This document shows positions 33,626 through 44,442 of a stretch of 64,000 nucleotides of DNA, one piece after another. The notes below the pieces were generated by a model. It searched no databases. It was not told the DNA's origin and worked only from the letters and a program-made list of their open reading frames with translations. The first letter of the stretch is position 1; the number at the start of each line of letters is the position of its first letter. Position numbers and translations under genes: made by a program. This stretch comes from Marinomonas aquiplantarum (GTDB lineage: Bacteria > Pseudomonadota > Gammaproteobacteria > Pseudomonadales > Marinomonadaceae), in assembly GCF_003314975.1 (NCBI RefSeq), contig NZ_QNRF01000007.1:62001-126000 (forward strand). Reading direction: 5' to 3'.

Positions 33626-35047
33626 TTAATGGTTGTCTTTGTTTGGCCAAGAAGCTGTGTCTAAATCTAAATCGTCAAAACGTTCTGCTTCGAAGGTGGG
33701 GGTTTCTTTACCTGATTGGCGTTGGCTGTCGAAATCTTTCATGATGCGTTTTGCCACTTTAAACAGCAGTGCTAGGGCAACTAAGTTGACTAAGGCCAGC
33801 AGTCCCATAGTGAGATCCGCGAAGGCAAAAACCGTACCTAGGTCCAAAATGGCACCTGTACAGCATAGACAAATAATGATCACCCGGAACGAATTCATAT
33901 AGAAGCCGTGATTATCTGATTTGGTTAAGTAGCTGACGCTGTTTTCCCCTAGGTAGTAGTTGTATAGCACCGTACTAAAACCAAATAGCAGCAAGGCAAT
34001 GCTGACAAACATACGGCCATAATCACCCATGTGAGTAGCAAGGGAAGCCTGGGTTAACGCGACGCCCTGAACAGTATCTGTGCTAGTAGGATCATAAGCG
34101 GTTCCCAATAAGATGATTAGGGCGGTACAAGTACACAGTACGATGGTGTCAATAAAGACAGAGAATGCCTGTACAATACCTTGGTTTGCTGGGTGTGGAA
34201 TGTAAGCAACGGCCGCGACGTTTGGCGCACTGCCAAGACCAGCTTCATTGGAAAATAAACCACGTTTAACGCCCATTAAAATAGCGGCTCCGATACCACC
34301 ACCAATCGCGGGCTCAAGTCCAAAGGCACTTTTGATGATCAGCATTAATGTTTCTGGAATGAGGCTTAAGTTCATGGCGATGACAATTAAAGCAATCAAC
34401 AAGTAGCCGCCAGCCATGATAGGAACAAGAACCTCGGCGACTTGCGCTATGCGTTTAACGCCACCAAAGATGATTAGGCCGACAACAAAAGCCATTGCAA
34501 TGCCACTGTAATATGGCTGAATGCCAAAAGCATCTTCGAGAGAAGTGGCAACAGAATAAGATTGCAATGTGGTAAAAGCGATGCCAAAAGTCGCTAATAA
34601 TAAAACAGAGTAAATGACCGCCAGCCATTTCCATTGTTTGCCCAGGCCGCGTTCAATGTAGTAAGCGGGACCGCCACGATAAGTGCCATCATTTTCAGCG
34701 GTTTTATAGGTTTGTGCTAGCATGCATTCAACGAAACTGGTGGCCATGCCCATAAGGCCAACTACCCACATCCAGAATATAGCACCAGGTCCACCTAGGG
34801 TAATCGCCACTGCAACACCGGCAATGTTGCCGCCACCAACACGACCTGCAACCGATAGAATTAAAGCTTGGAATGAGCTCAAATGTTTACCATCGGCCTC
34901 GTGATGTTTGGCTGTTAGGATTTTGAACATGTTACCGAAATAGCGGAATTGCACAAAACGGGTGGCGATTGTGAACCAGATGCCTATACCGATTAAAACG
35001 GCAATTAACACCTTACTCCACAATAGATCGGTAAGAAGGGATAGCAT
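33626..35047 (-). CDS. Alanine/glycine:cation (Na+) symporter, AGCS family
   Basis: Sodium-coupled amino-acid importer in the inner membrane, 473 residues with about ten or eleven hydrophobic segments. Family patterns: Ala-Gly-Arg-Val-Gly-Gly-Gly-Asn-Ile-Ala-Gly-Val near 67-78 and Arg-Gly-Leu-Phe-Ser-Asn-Glu-Ala-Gly-Leu-Gly near 262-272. AGCS proteins usually carry alanine or glycine; because asparaginase and aspartase follow, asparagine or aspartate may be the true cargo, which is inference. The hydrophilic acidic C-terminus (after about 445) is cytoplasmic. Confidence 0.9.
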   Translation of the reverse strand: MLSLLTDLLWSKVLIAVLIGIGIWFTIATRFVQFRYFGNMFKILTAKHHEADGKHLSSFQALILSVAGRVGGGNIAGVAVAITLGGPGAIFWMWVVGLMGMATSFVECMLAQTYKTAENDGTYRGGPAYYIERGLGKQWKWLAVIYSVLLLATFGIAFTTLQSYSVATSLEDAFGIQPYYSGIAMAFVVGLIIFGGVKRIAQVAEVLVPIMAGGYLLIALIVIAMNLSLIPETLMLIIKSAFGLEPAIGGGIGAAILMGVKRGLFSNEAGLGSAPNVAAVAYIPHPANQGIVQAFSVFIDTIVLCTCTALIILLGTAYDPTSTDTVQGVALTQASLATHMGDYGRMFVSIALLLFGFSTVLYNYYLGENSVSYLTKSDNHGFYMNSFRVIIICLCCTGAILDLGTVFAFADLTMGLLALVNLVALALLFKVAKRIMKDFDSQRQSGKETPTFEAERFDDLDLDTASWPNKDNH

Positions 35048-35160
35048 AGAAAACTCCTACTGTTTTTTTAGATTTATTATGAGTGTCTTTGGAAAGAATA
35101 GACGCTGTTAATTGGATCCAAAATTGTCTTGAATAGGGAGTTCGTGAGATGTTGCTCAAT

Positions 35161-35197
35161 GATGCTAGTTGGTGCTCAAGTGGCGTCTACTAGCATC
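35161..35197. promoter_or_regulatory. Dyad in the divergent spacer of the AGCS and HTH-regulator genes
   Basis: GATGCTAGT pairs with ACTAGCATC (9 bp) across a 19-base interior, 109 bases before the regulator start. On the + strand TTTTG follows. It could be an operator for the adjacent HTH regulator or a leader hairpin. Confidence 0.4.
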
Positions 35198-35305
35198 TTT
35201 TGAAAGTGTGCTTTTAAGGGGTTATCGATTACACTGATGAGCGTTAGCGTGATGGTGGTGTCAACATTAACCGTTCTGATTAGGGTATTGGCTAGGGAGG
35301 TATGT

Positions 35306-36121
35306 GTGTCTGAAGATCTAGCGAAAAACTTGCAGCTCTTATGTAGTTATTATAAGTCGGTTGCAGAAGTTTGCCGGCGTCTTAATATCAATCGTCCGCA
35401 GTTTAATCGCTATTTGAATGCTACCACCATGCCGAGCAAAAATACGTTAAGACGTATTGGTGAGTTCTTTGGGGTAGAAGTGGAGGAAATGATGCTGCCT
35501 CAACCGCAATTTTCGCAATTGGTCCAGTCTAGACCGATTCGTCAGTCCACTGCTCAAACCAGTTTGACGCCCGAACAGAAGCACATCAATCAACTAAATG
35601 AATCAGGTCAGTCCGGCCTGTCAAAATACTGTGGTTATTATTACGAATACTATATGTCGATGGCGTGTCCTGGTCAGGTATTGCGCACCTTGGTCGACAT
35701 TCGTTCGCAAGGGGATAAAACTTATTATCAGCGCACTGAACGACTTAATCCAGACGGGGTGAGTAAAGCATTTCATGGTGTCTACAGCGGCATGGTGCAA
35801 TTGCTATCGGATCGGTTGTTTTTAATGGATTATGAACAAGAAACGCATGTGGAAATGACACAGACGATTTTATATCCTTCCTTTCAAAATCGGGTGGTGC
35901 GCTTAACAGGGCTGCGTTTAGGGGTGTCTGGCAGTGGTGAAAGAGCGCCTTGTTGTGCTCGAGTGGTGTACGAATACCTTGGTAAGAGTATTCAAAAGAA
36001 GCAAGTCTTAAGTCGCTGCGGCTTGTTCGAGCTTGATTCAAGTGAAATTGAACAGAGCATTGTTAGTGCAATTCGCAACGATATGAAAGAAGGGGATTGG
36101 CATTTTAGAGCCAAGTTTTAA
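35306..36121 (+). CDS. HTH (XRE-like) transcriptional regulator
   Basis: 271 residues from the GTG at 35306, which has a GGGAGG site 5 bases upstream; the frame is open to an ATG at 35237 but that extension is hydrophobic and unlikely. An N-terminal HTH (about 10-65) contains Val-Ala-Glu-Val-Cys-Arg-Arg-Leu-Asn-Ile-Asn-Arg-Pro-Gln-Phe-Asn-Arg-Tyr. The C-terminal 190 residues, with a Tyr-rich segment (Tyr-Cys-Gly-Tyr-Tyr-Tyr-Glu-Tyr-Tyr) near 110, form a domain I do not recognise. Divergent from the AGCS-aspA-ansA operon, so probably its regulator. Confidence 0.8.
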   Translation: MSEDLAKNLQLLCSYYKSVAEVCRRLNINRPQFNRYLNATTMPSKNTLRRIGEFFGVEVEEMMLPQPQFSQLVQSRPIRQSTAQTSLTPEQKHINQLNESGQSGLSKYCGYYYEYYMSMACPGQVLRTLVDIRSQGDKTYYQRTERLNPDGVSKAFHGVYSGMVQLLSDRLFLMDYEQETHVEMTQTILYPSFQNRVVRLTGLRLGVSGSGERAPCCARVVYEYLGKSIQKKQVLSRCGLFELDSSEIEQSIVSAIRNDMKEGDWHFRAKF

Positions 36122-36148
36122 TACAGGCGCCATTAACTGTTAGAAAGG

Positions 36149-36328
36149 TTATTGGTTGTCTTCTTGTGTCGTGTCGGGTTCGCTCGATGACATCGGATTA
36201 GCTTCTGCTTCCAGCTTTGCTCGCTCTGCTTTGGAAATGTATTTTGGTTTGCTCTTCGGGTTGGCTTTCAGGTTAGCCTGCTTCGCCTTTTTGGTCAGAA
36301 TGCTTTTGATTTTTTTACGACGATTCAT
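36149..36328 (-). CDS. DUF2986-type small basic protein
   Basis: A 59-residue protein read leftward from an ATG at 36328 to TAA. It starts Met-Asn-Arg-Arg-Lys-Lys-Ile-Lys and carries Pro-Lys-Ser-Lys-Pro-Lys-Tyr-Ile-Ser-Lys-Ala-Glu-Arg-Ala-Lys-Leu-Glu, the pattern I associate with DUF2986, a family of tiny Lys-rich proteins in marine gammaproteobacteria. The C-terminus is acidic. The function is unknown; the basic N-terminal half might bind nucleic acid. The ribosome site is poor. A longer frame on the opposite strand is considered spurious. Confidence 0.75.
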   Translation of the reverse strand: MNRRKKIKSILTKKAKQANLKANPKSKPKYISKAERAKLEAEANPMSSSEPDTTQEDNQ

Positions 36329-36551
36329 ATTGCTGCGCTCGAAATAATTTTATAATAAAACTTCAGCGAAATACGTCAAAACCTCACCGAAAATAACGAT
36401 GGGACTATACCAGTCTTGCTTATCGTTCGAAAGGCTATGATGTATTTTACCATCGACAAAACGAGATATTGATATCATTAGAGTCATTTTGGGTGCTTGG
36501 TTTGTCAATATGGCGCCATATGCTAGATGAAAACGATGAGGTTAGGTCATT

Positions 36552-37424
36552 ATGTTGCCACGTAGAAAGCTTCCAGCATTAAATTCACTTCGAGCATTTG
36601 AGGTGGCTGGGCGTTGCCTGAGTTTTCGTCGTGCTGCAGAAGAGCTCGGTGTAACGCAAGGAGCCGTTGCGCAGCAAGTGCGCTCCCTTGAAGAGCATTT
36701 GGGTGTTTTGCTTTTTCAGCGTTTGCCACGCGGTTTGGCGCTTACTCCAAAAGGCATTGTCTATCTTGCTAGTCTGACGAGAGCGTTTGATGTCATGGGA
36801 GAAGCGACGTCAATAATGGTTGAGCGTTCTAATACGGTTACGATTAGTGTCACGCCAACGTTTGCAGCGAAATTACTTATTCCTCGTCTTGGTTCGTTAA
36901 ATACACGGTTTCCTGATATTGAGTTGAAAACAGTGGCGACAGAGTCTATCTCAGATTTTGATGCTGACCAAATTGATATTGCCGTTCGACTCAGCAAAGA
37001 ACCTTTTGCCTCTAATTTGCAAGCGGAGCCTCTATTTCCTCAGGAGCTAGTCGTAGTCGCAAGCCCACAATTATTAGAAGGACAAAGTGTCCCTCTATCT
37101 TTAGAAATGTTGCAACAATTTCCATTGTTGCATGATGCCCACAATCATTGGCCGACTATACTTCGGTCTAATGAAAAAATTGCAGGCGCTAAGTTTAATC
37201 AAACATCTTTGGCAATTGATGCCGCCTTAGCGGGGCAAGGTGTTGCGTTAGTGTGTCGAGCATTTGTTGCACAAGAGTTAGCATTCGGTCGGTTAGTGCA
37301 GTTATTAGATCACTCATTTTTTATTAAACCAGACTACTTTCTAGTCAAAAAGAAAGATATACAAACATCTGTTGCCGTTAGCGCGGTTTGGCAATGGTGC
37401 CTGGATGAGTTTGAGTTAAAATAA
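36552..37424 (+). CDS. LysR-family transcriptional regulator, GcvA-like
   Basis: 290 residues. Winged HTH at about 5-65 (Leu-Asn-Ser-Leu-Arg-Ala-Phe-Glu-Val-Ala; Thr-Gln-Gly-Ala-Val-Ala-Gln-Gln-Val) and an effector domain at about 88-285. It resembles the LysR at 13389 and belongs to the same subgroup. Convergent with a DMT transporter gene; LysR/EamA pairs often form exporter-regulator units, but here they are tail to tail, so the link is only suggested. Confidence 0.9.
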   Translation: MLPRRKLPALNSLRAFEVAGRCLSFRRAAEELGVTQGAVAQQVRSLEEHLGVLLFQRLPRGLALTPKGIVYLASLTRAFDVMGEATSIMVERSNTVTISVTPTFAAKLLIPRLGSLNTRFPDIELKTVATESISDFDADQIDIAVRLSKEPFASNLQAEPLFPQELVVVASPQLLEGQSVPLSLEMLQQFPLLHDAHNHWPTILRSNEKIAGAKFNQTSLAIDAALAGQGVALVCRAFVAQELAFGRLVQLLDHSFFIKPDYFLVKKKDIQTSVAVSAVWQWCLDEFELK

Positions 37425-37440
37425 GTTTATAGGCTTTGTT

Positions 37441-37467
37441 GCGGCTAATCAGAGGCTGATTAACCGC
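37441..37467. terminator. Hairpin between convergent LysR and DMT transporter genes
   Basis: GCGG and CCGC bracket AATCAG and CTGATT around a 3-base loop, giving an interrupted stem with a small internal bulge. Position between convergent stops supports a terminator role. Confidence 0.6.
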
Positions 37468-37481
37468 TTGGAGCTAGATGG

Positions 37482-38381
37482 TTAGCTTTTATTTGATTGG
37501 CTAGTTGGTGGTTTTTTAGCTCCTGTTTGAATTAGGATTACACCTGTTAGGATTAAGGTCAACGCGATGATAAGTAACAAGTGAATTTCCTCTCCGACAA
37601 TGGCACCAATAATAACGGCAACAACAGGTGCGATATAGGTTGCCCCAGAGGCTTTTACAGATCCTAGTTTTTCTATTGCATAGTAATAGAGGAAAAAAGC
37701 TCCGCCAGTACCAAGTAGCCCAAGACCGATAACGACGCCCAAGGTGGTTTGAGTGTTCGACATTATCTCGAACATACCTGTAAAGTCTGTTAGAGCTAAT
37801 AAGGTTAATGAGGCGAAGCCTGTTTGCCATGTGGCTAAGGCTAGAGGTGGAATTTTATGTGGTGACAAAAGGCGTTGAGCATAGACAAATGATACGCCCA
37901 AACTGGTTGTTCCTGCTATCATCCAAATCACTCCCATTAAGTTGATTCCTTCAACATTTTCCCATGGGCGAGCACTGATTATTATGCCTAAAAATCCAAC
38001 CAGTACCCCAATTAACATTTGTCGTGTAGGGCGGTCTTTTCTTAAAAATAGAAAAGCGCATATAAAGGTGAAAATGGGAATAGAGCCACTTAAAAGGCCA
38101 GCAACGCTAGTTGGAAGTAGGGCTGTACCGGCCACAAAACCGTAATAGTAAAATGTCGTGGCCAGTACGGACATGACGGCAAAGTGCAGTAGGTGTTTAA
38201 ATTGCCCTCGGTGAAGAGCTTTTGTGTACAGTGCAATCAGAAAGAGAGGGATGAAACCGCACAGAACTCGTAATAAAACAGTTTGGCTTGGTGTTATGAG
38301 TAAAGTAGACCATTTCATGAAAATAAAATTTGATCCCCAAATGACACCTAAAGCAAGTAATGCTGTGTAGCTTTTCAGCAT
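37482..38381 (-). CDS. EamA/DMT-family transporter
   Basis: 299 residues, about ten membrane segments in two EamA repeats (Leu-Gly-Val-Ile-Trp-Gly-Ser-Asn-Phe near 11; Leu-Gly-Ser-Val-Lys-Ala-Ser near 240 followed by Tyr-Ile-Ala-Pro-Val-Val-Ala-Val). Typical of exporters for amino acids or other small metabolites. The substrate is unknown. It ends in a polar Lys/Ser tail. Opposite strand to the LysR gene with a 57-base gap. Confidence 0.88.
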   Translation of the reverse strand: MLKSYTALLALGVIWGSNFIFMKWSTLLITPSQTVLLRVLCGFIPLFLIALYTKALHRGQFKHLLHFAVMSVLATTFYYYGFVAGTALLPTSVAGLLSGSIPIFTFICAFLFLRKDRPTRQMLIGVLVGFLGIIISARPWENVEGINLMGVIWMIAGTTSLGVSFVYAQRLLSPHKIPPLALATWQTGFASLTLLALTDFTGMFEIMSNTQTTLGVVIGLGLLGTGGAFFLYYYAIEKLGSVKASGATYIAPVVAVIIGAIVGEEIHLLLIIALTLILTGVILIQTGAKKPPTSQSNKS

Positions 38382-38615
38382 GCAATTTTCTCCAATTAAA
38401 AAGCGACTAGTTCAGGTTTGTATTGTAGTCATTGAGAAAGGTTTTGCGCGTGATAAAAAAACGTTAATGATGTAGTTTTTCTACAGTCTTATGACGGATT
38501 AAGGAAAACTAAATCTTGGGCAGGGTTATGGGTTGGCTTTGTTTGGCTTTTAATTATCTTAAATGGGGTAAATGCTAAGGTGGGAGGAGCTGTTGTCAGT
38601 GTCCTAGAAACAACA

Positions 38616-38642
38616 AAGCCCTAACTAAAATAGCTAGGGCTT
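38616..38642 (-). terminator. Terminator downstream of tRNA-Leu
   Basis: AAGCCCTA pairs with TAGGGCTT, 11-base loop. Read leftward it is followed by TGTTGTTTC, directly after the tRNA 3' end. Confidence 0.75.
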
Positions 38643-38650
38643 CGTCTAAA

Positions 38651-38735
38651 TGGTACCAGTAGGCGGACTCGAACCGCCACGCCTTTCGGCAACGGATTTT
38701 GAATCCGTCGTGTCTACCAATTCCACCACACTGGC
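38651..38735 (-). tRNA. leuX-like: tRNA-Leu (anticodon CAA)
   Basis: Read leftward from 38735, an 85-base type II tRNA: acceptor GCCAGTG, D-arm with GGTAGACAC, anticodon loop ATTCAAAAT giving CAA (reads UUG), variable arm TGCCGAAAGGCGT, T-arm GGTTCGAGTCC, encoded CCA end. The long variable arm and loop match tRNA-Leu. It decodes UUG, a frequent Leu codon in this window. No attachment-site duplication of its 3' end was noticed. Confidence 0.95.
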
Positions 38736-38893
38736 CTTGAAAAAGGTGAGGCGTATTCTAGGTTAATTTGAAAAGATGTCAACGATTGGTTGAATATTTT
38801 TTTATCTTTTTAATATCTAGTGGGTTGGAAGTACCTTTTTATCTGGTTTTTCGCTAGAATATTGGGTCGTTTTTTCTAGGTAGCTTTCATTTC

Positions 38894-41106
<2,213 letters not shown>

Positions 41107-41178
41107 TAAACAAAATATGACAATTTTCTCTTTTCAGGGAATTGTAAGAGTTTCATAAACCATTGGAGAGCTAAAACC

Positions 41179-41505
41179 ATGATCGCATTGATCTCACCAG
41201 CTTACGCTGAAGGTGGCGCACCAGCGGACGCAGGTATTTTTAACCTAGTCCTACTTGCTGGCTTTGTCGTTATTTTCTATTTCTTAATGTGGCGCCCTCA
41301 AGCAAAACGTGCGAAAGAGCATAAAAACTTGATTGCTGCACTAGAGAAAGGAACTGAAGTCGTAACTGGCGGTGGTGTCCTAGGTAAGGTAACAAAAGTA
41401 GACGATGCTTATGTCGCTCTAGAAGTATCGGAAGGTGTTGAAATGAAATTTCAAAAGTCTTCTGTTGCTGCTGTGTTGCCTAAAGGAACATTAAAGTCGA
41501 TTTAA
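41179..41505 (+). CDS. yajC: Preprotein translocase accessory subunit YajC
   Basis: 108-residue single-span membrane protein that associates with SecDF. One hydrophobic helix at about 21-40 (Phe-Asn-Leu-Val-Leu-Leu-Ala-Gly), then Trp-Arg-Pro-Gln-Ala-Lys-Arg and the conserved Leu-Glu-Lys-Gly-Thr-Glu-Val-Val-Thr-Gly-Gly-Gly-Val-Leu-Gly-Lys. GGAGAG site before the ATG. A hairpin separates it from secD. Confidence 0.95.
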   Translation: MIALISPAYAEGGAPADAGIFNLVLLAGFVVIFYFLMWRPQAKRAKEHKNLIAALEKGTEVVTGGGVLGKVTKVDDAYVALEVSEGVEMKFQKSSVAAVLPKGTLKSI

Positions 41506-41514
41506 TGTTGCTGG

Positions 41515-41551
41515 AAAAGCGCCTAAAGAGAGAATCTAAGGCGCTTTTCTT
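41515..41551 (+). terminator. Hairpin between yajC and secD
   Basis: AAAAGCGCCT pairs with AGGCGCTTTT (10 bp, 14-base loop), followed by CTTCTTTCT. It could end the yajC transcript or attenuate secDF. Confidence 0.75.
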
Positions 41552-41592
41552 CTTTCTAGTCCACTCAAATTTTTAGGTGTAAAGGATTTTTC

Positions 41593-43443
41593 ATGCTTAA
41601 CAAGTACCCCTTGTGGAAGTATTTGCTAATTCTTCTTGTTTTGGCTTTGGGGCTACTCTATGCCTTCCCAAACCTTTATCCGGATGATCCAGCGTTACAA
41701 CTCTCTACTCAAAAAGCGACTTCCGTGGTTGATCAGCAAACTTTGCAAAAAGCAGAGCTGGCACTCAGTAAAGCAAATATAGAATTGAAAGAAGCAGAGC
41801 TAACCTCTGCTGGCGGTACCTTGCGTTTCAATAATGGCGAGGACCAATTGGCTGCTAAACCTGTCGTAGCGGCGGCCCTTGGGGAAGACTATGTGACGGC
41901 GTTGAACCTAGTGCCAACCACGCCAGAATGGCTGGCTTCTTTAGGTGCAGGGCCAGCTAAGTTGGGCTTGGACTTACGTGGTGGTGTGCATTTTTTGCTA
42001 GAGGTGGATACACCTGCGGCGCTAAAACAGCGCTTAGAAGTTAGCAGCAGTGAAATGAAAGCGGCTCTGCGTAAAGACCGAGTGCGTTATCGTAGTGTCA
42101 GCATTGCGGATGGCGTGTTGTCGATTCGCTTCTTAAAAGAATCAGACCTAGCTTTGGCTGAAGATCTATTGAAAGGTGAGTTTGCTGAGTACCGTTACAG
42201 CACTCGTCAAGAAGACACAGATTACTTTTTGGATGTGAGCTTTACTGAAGCGGAAACCAAAGAAATCGAGTCTTATGCATTGCAGCAGAACTTAACAACC
42301 TTGCGTAATCGTGTGAATGAGCTTGGTGTGGCAGAACCTTTGGTTCAACGTCAGGGTAGCAATCGTATTGTGGTTGAGTTGCCGGGTGTTCAAGATACCG
42401 CGGCAGCAAAACGTATTATTGGTGCCACAGCCAACCTAGAGTTCCATTTGGAAGCGGGTTTGGATGACCAAGGCGCGGATGTTGAAACCTTATCTTTCCG
42501 TGATGGTAGTGGTCGTACAGCGCGTTTAGAGCGCGACATCATCATTACGGGTGACAGCGTAGCGGATGCAAGCTCGTCGTTCGATGAAAATGGCCAGCCT
42601 CAGGTGAATATCAGCCTTGATTCCAAGGGTGGTAAGCAGATGACTAAAGTGACTCGCTCCGCTGTGGGTCGTAATATGGCGGTGGTGTTCATCGAACACA
42701 AATCCCGTAGTCGCTTTGTTGAGAAAGACGGCAAGATGGAAGAAGTGCGTCGCAGTTACAGTGAGAAGGGTATTATTTCCTTGGCGACCATTCAAACCAC
42801 TTTGGGTAACTCTTTCCGTATTACGGGGTTAGACAGTCCTCGTGAGTCTTCTGAATTGGCTTTGTTATTACGTGCCGGTGCTCTAGCTGCGCCAATTTAC
42901 TTTGTTGAGGAGCGTACTATAGGGCCAAGCTTGGGTGCGGAGAACATTCAGTTGGGTGTGACTTCTGCGCAGATTGGTCTATTGGTCGTGATGCTTTTCA
43001 TGTTGGTGTATTACAAGGTGTTTGGTATTTTTGCCAATGTTTCCTTGGCGCTGAATATTGTATTGCTAATGGCGTGTATGTCCTTGATGTCGGCCACGTT
43101 AACCTTGCCTGGTATTGCCGGTATTGTGTTGACAATGGGGATGGCGGTGGATGCCAATGTGTTGATTTTTTCCAGGATAAAGGAAGAGTTAGCCAATGGA
43201 GTGCCCAGTCAGCAAGCGATTCATTCCGGCTTTAATCGTGCATTTACGACGATTTTTGACGCCAACATTACCACCTTGTTGGTGGCAGTGATCTTGTTTG
43301 CTGTCGGTACTGGCCCTGTAAAAGGGTTTGCAGTCACCCTGTCGTTGGGTATTTTGACCTCTATGTTTACGGCCATTGTGGTAACGCGTTCACAAGTAAA
43401 TCTTGTTTACGGCGGTCGTAAAAACAAGAAATTGTATATTTAA
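41593..43443 (+). CDS. secD: Protein translocase subunit SecD
   Basis: Proton-driven helper of Sec export, inner membrane, 616 residues (E. coli 615). TM1 near 8-26, a large periplasmic domain (P1 about 100-450, with Gly-Leu-Asp-Leu-Arg-Gly-Gly-Val-His-Phe near 124), then five C-terminal membrane segments with Gly-Met-Ala-Val-Asp-Ala-Asn-Val-Leu-Ile-Phe near 517. Followed 10 bases later by secF. Confidence 0.97.
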   Translation: MLNKYPLWKYLLILLVLALGLLYAFPNLYPDDPALQLSTQKATSVVDQQTLQKAELALSKANIELKEAELTSAGGTLRFNNGEDQLAAKPVVAAALGEDYVTALNLVPTTPEWLASLGAGPAKLGLDLRGGVHFLLEVDTPAALKQRLEVSSSEMKAALRKDRVRYRSVSIADGVLSIRFLKESDLALAEDLLKGEFAEYRYSTRQEDTDYFLDVSFTEAETKEIESYALQQNLTTLRNRVNELGVAEPLVQRQGSNRIVVELPGVQDTAAAKRIIGATANLEFHLEAGLDDQGADVETLSFRDGSGRTARLERDIIITGDSVADASSSFDENGQPQVNISLDSKGGKQMTKVTRSAVGRNMAVVFIEHKSRSRFVEKDGKMEEVRRSYSEKGIISLATIQTTLGNSFRITGLDSPRESSELALLLRAGALAAPIYFVEERTIGPSLGAENIQLGVTSAQIGLLVVMLFMLVYYKVFGIFANVSLALNIVLLMACMSLMSATLTLPGIAGIVLTMGMAVDANVLIFSRIKEELANGVPSQQAIHSGFNRAFTTIFDANITTLLVAVILFAVGTGPVKGFAVTLSLGILTSMFTAIVVTRSQVNLVYGGRKNKKLYI

Positions 43444-43453
43444 GGAGAGAGCC

Positions 43454-44368
43454 ATGAAAGTGACAACTATTCCGTTTATGGCGATGCGTAAGGTTGTGGC
43501 GTGTTTTTCCGTTGCCCTTATTCTCATCTCCTTAGGGTCGTTGGCCGTAAAAGGTCTACAGTTTGGTTTAGATTTTACCGGTGGTACTTTGGTTGAGGTA
43601 GCTTACGATCAAGCGCCTCAGCTGGATGATGTGCGTCAGTTATTGGCCGACAATGGTTATGACGACATTGTCGTTCAGAACTTTGGGTCACCGACGGATG
43701 TCGTGGTGCGTATGGCAAATGCTTATACGCCGACTTTGGGTGACGAAGTGCTTGATAGCTTGCGCAATAACGGTGAAGTATCGGTGACTTTGCAGCGTTC
43801 AGAGTTTGTTGGTGCGCAAGTGGGAGAAGAGTTACGTGAGCAAGGCGGCTTAGGAATGTTGTTGGCGCTATTGATCGTGATGCTCTATGTTGCGGTGCGC
43901 TTCCAATTTAAATTCTCTTTAGCGTCTGTTGCGGCTTTGGCGCACGATGTCATTATCACACTCGGTTTCTTTTCGCTTTTCGATGTGGAATTTGATTTGA
44001 CGGTGTTGGCGGCCTTACTGGCGGTGGTGGGTTATTCCTTGAATGATACTATTGTCGTGTGTGACCGTATTCGTGAAAACTTCCGTATTATGCGAGAAAC
44101 GGAACCTTATGATTTGATTAATGAATCCATCAATCAAACATTGGGCCGTACTTTGATCACCTCTTTAACGACTTTGTTTGTGTTGGTGGTGTTATTCTTG
44201 TTCGGTGGTGAGGCTATTCATAATTTCTCCATGGCTTTGCTTGTGGGGATTGTGATTGGTACTTATTCGTCTATCTTTGTGGCGGCAAACTTATTGCTAG
44301 CATTGAATGTCACAAGAGAAGATTTGGTGCCAACGCCAAAAGAAGAGTTGGAAGACGAGCTGCCTTAG
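43454..44368 (+). CDS. secF: Protein translocase subunit SecF
   Basis: Partner of SecD, 304 residues with six membrane helices. Conserved Gly-Leu-Asp-Phe-Thr-Gly-Gly-Thr near 37 and Gly-Tyr-Ser-Leu-Asn-Asp-Thr-Ile-Val-Val-Cys-Asp-Arg near 193. The frame is open further upstream, but AAGGAGAGAG seven bases before the ATG at 43454 and the family length set the start. Last gene of the operon, closed by a strong terminator. Confidence 0.97.
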   Translation: MKVTTIPFMAMRKVVACFSVALILISLGSLAVKGLQFGLDFTGGTLVEVAYDQAPQLDDVRQLLADNGYDDIVVQNFGSPTDVVVRMANAYTPTLGDEVLDSLRNNGEVSVTLQRSEFVGAQVGEELREQGGLGMLLALLIVMLYVAVRFQFKFSLASVAALAHDVIITLGFFSLFDVEFDLTVLAALLAVVGYSLNDTIVVCDRIRENFRIMRETEPYDLINESINQTLGRTLITSLTTLFVLVVLFLFGGEAIHNFSMALLVGIVIGTYSSIFVAANLLLALNVTREDLVPTPKEELEDELP

Positions 44369-44390
44369 TGGTTGTGCTTCATTCTTAACT

Positions 44391-44418
44391 AAAAAAGCCT
44401 GCAATTGCAGGCTTTTTT
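44391..44418. terminator. Bidirectional terminator between secF and psd
   Basis: Perfect 28-base palindrome with A6/T6 ends and core GCCTGCAATTGCAGGC between convergent genes. Confidence 0.93.
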
Positions 44419-44442
44419 GTGTCAGGTCGTTTGCATGTCTTT

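Noticed and set aside
36156..36347. Rightward 63-codon frame
   Set aside because: It is the antisense of the DUF2986-type gene; its composition (Leu/Phe/Arg-rich) and lack of a ribosome site argue against coding.
38651..38735. tRNA-Leu as integration site of a mobile element
   Set aside because: No integrase gene and no repeat of the tRNA 3' end were seen nearby; both flanks look ordinary.
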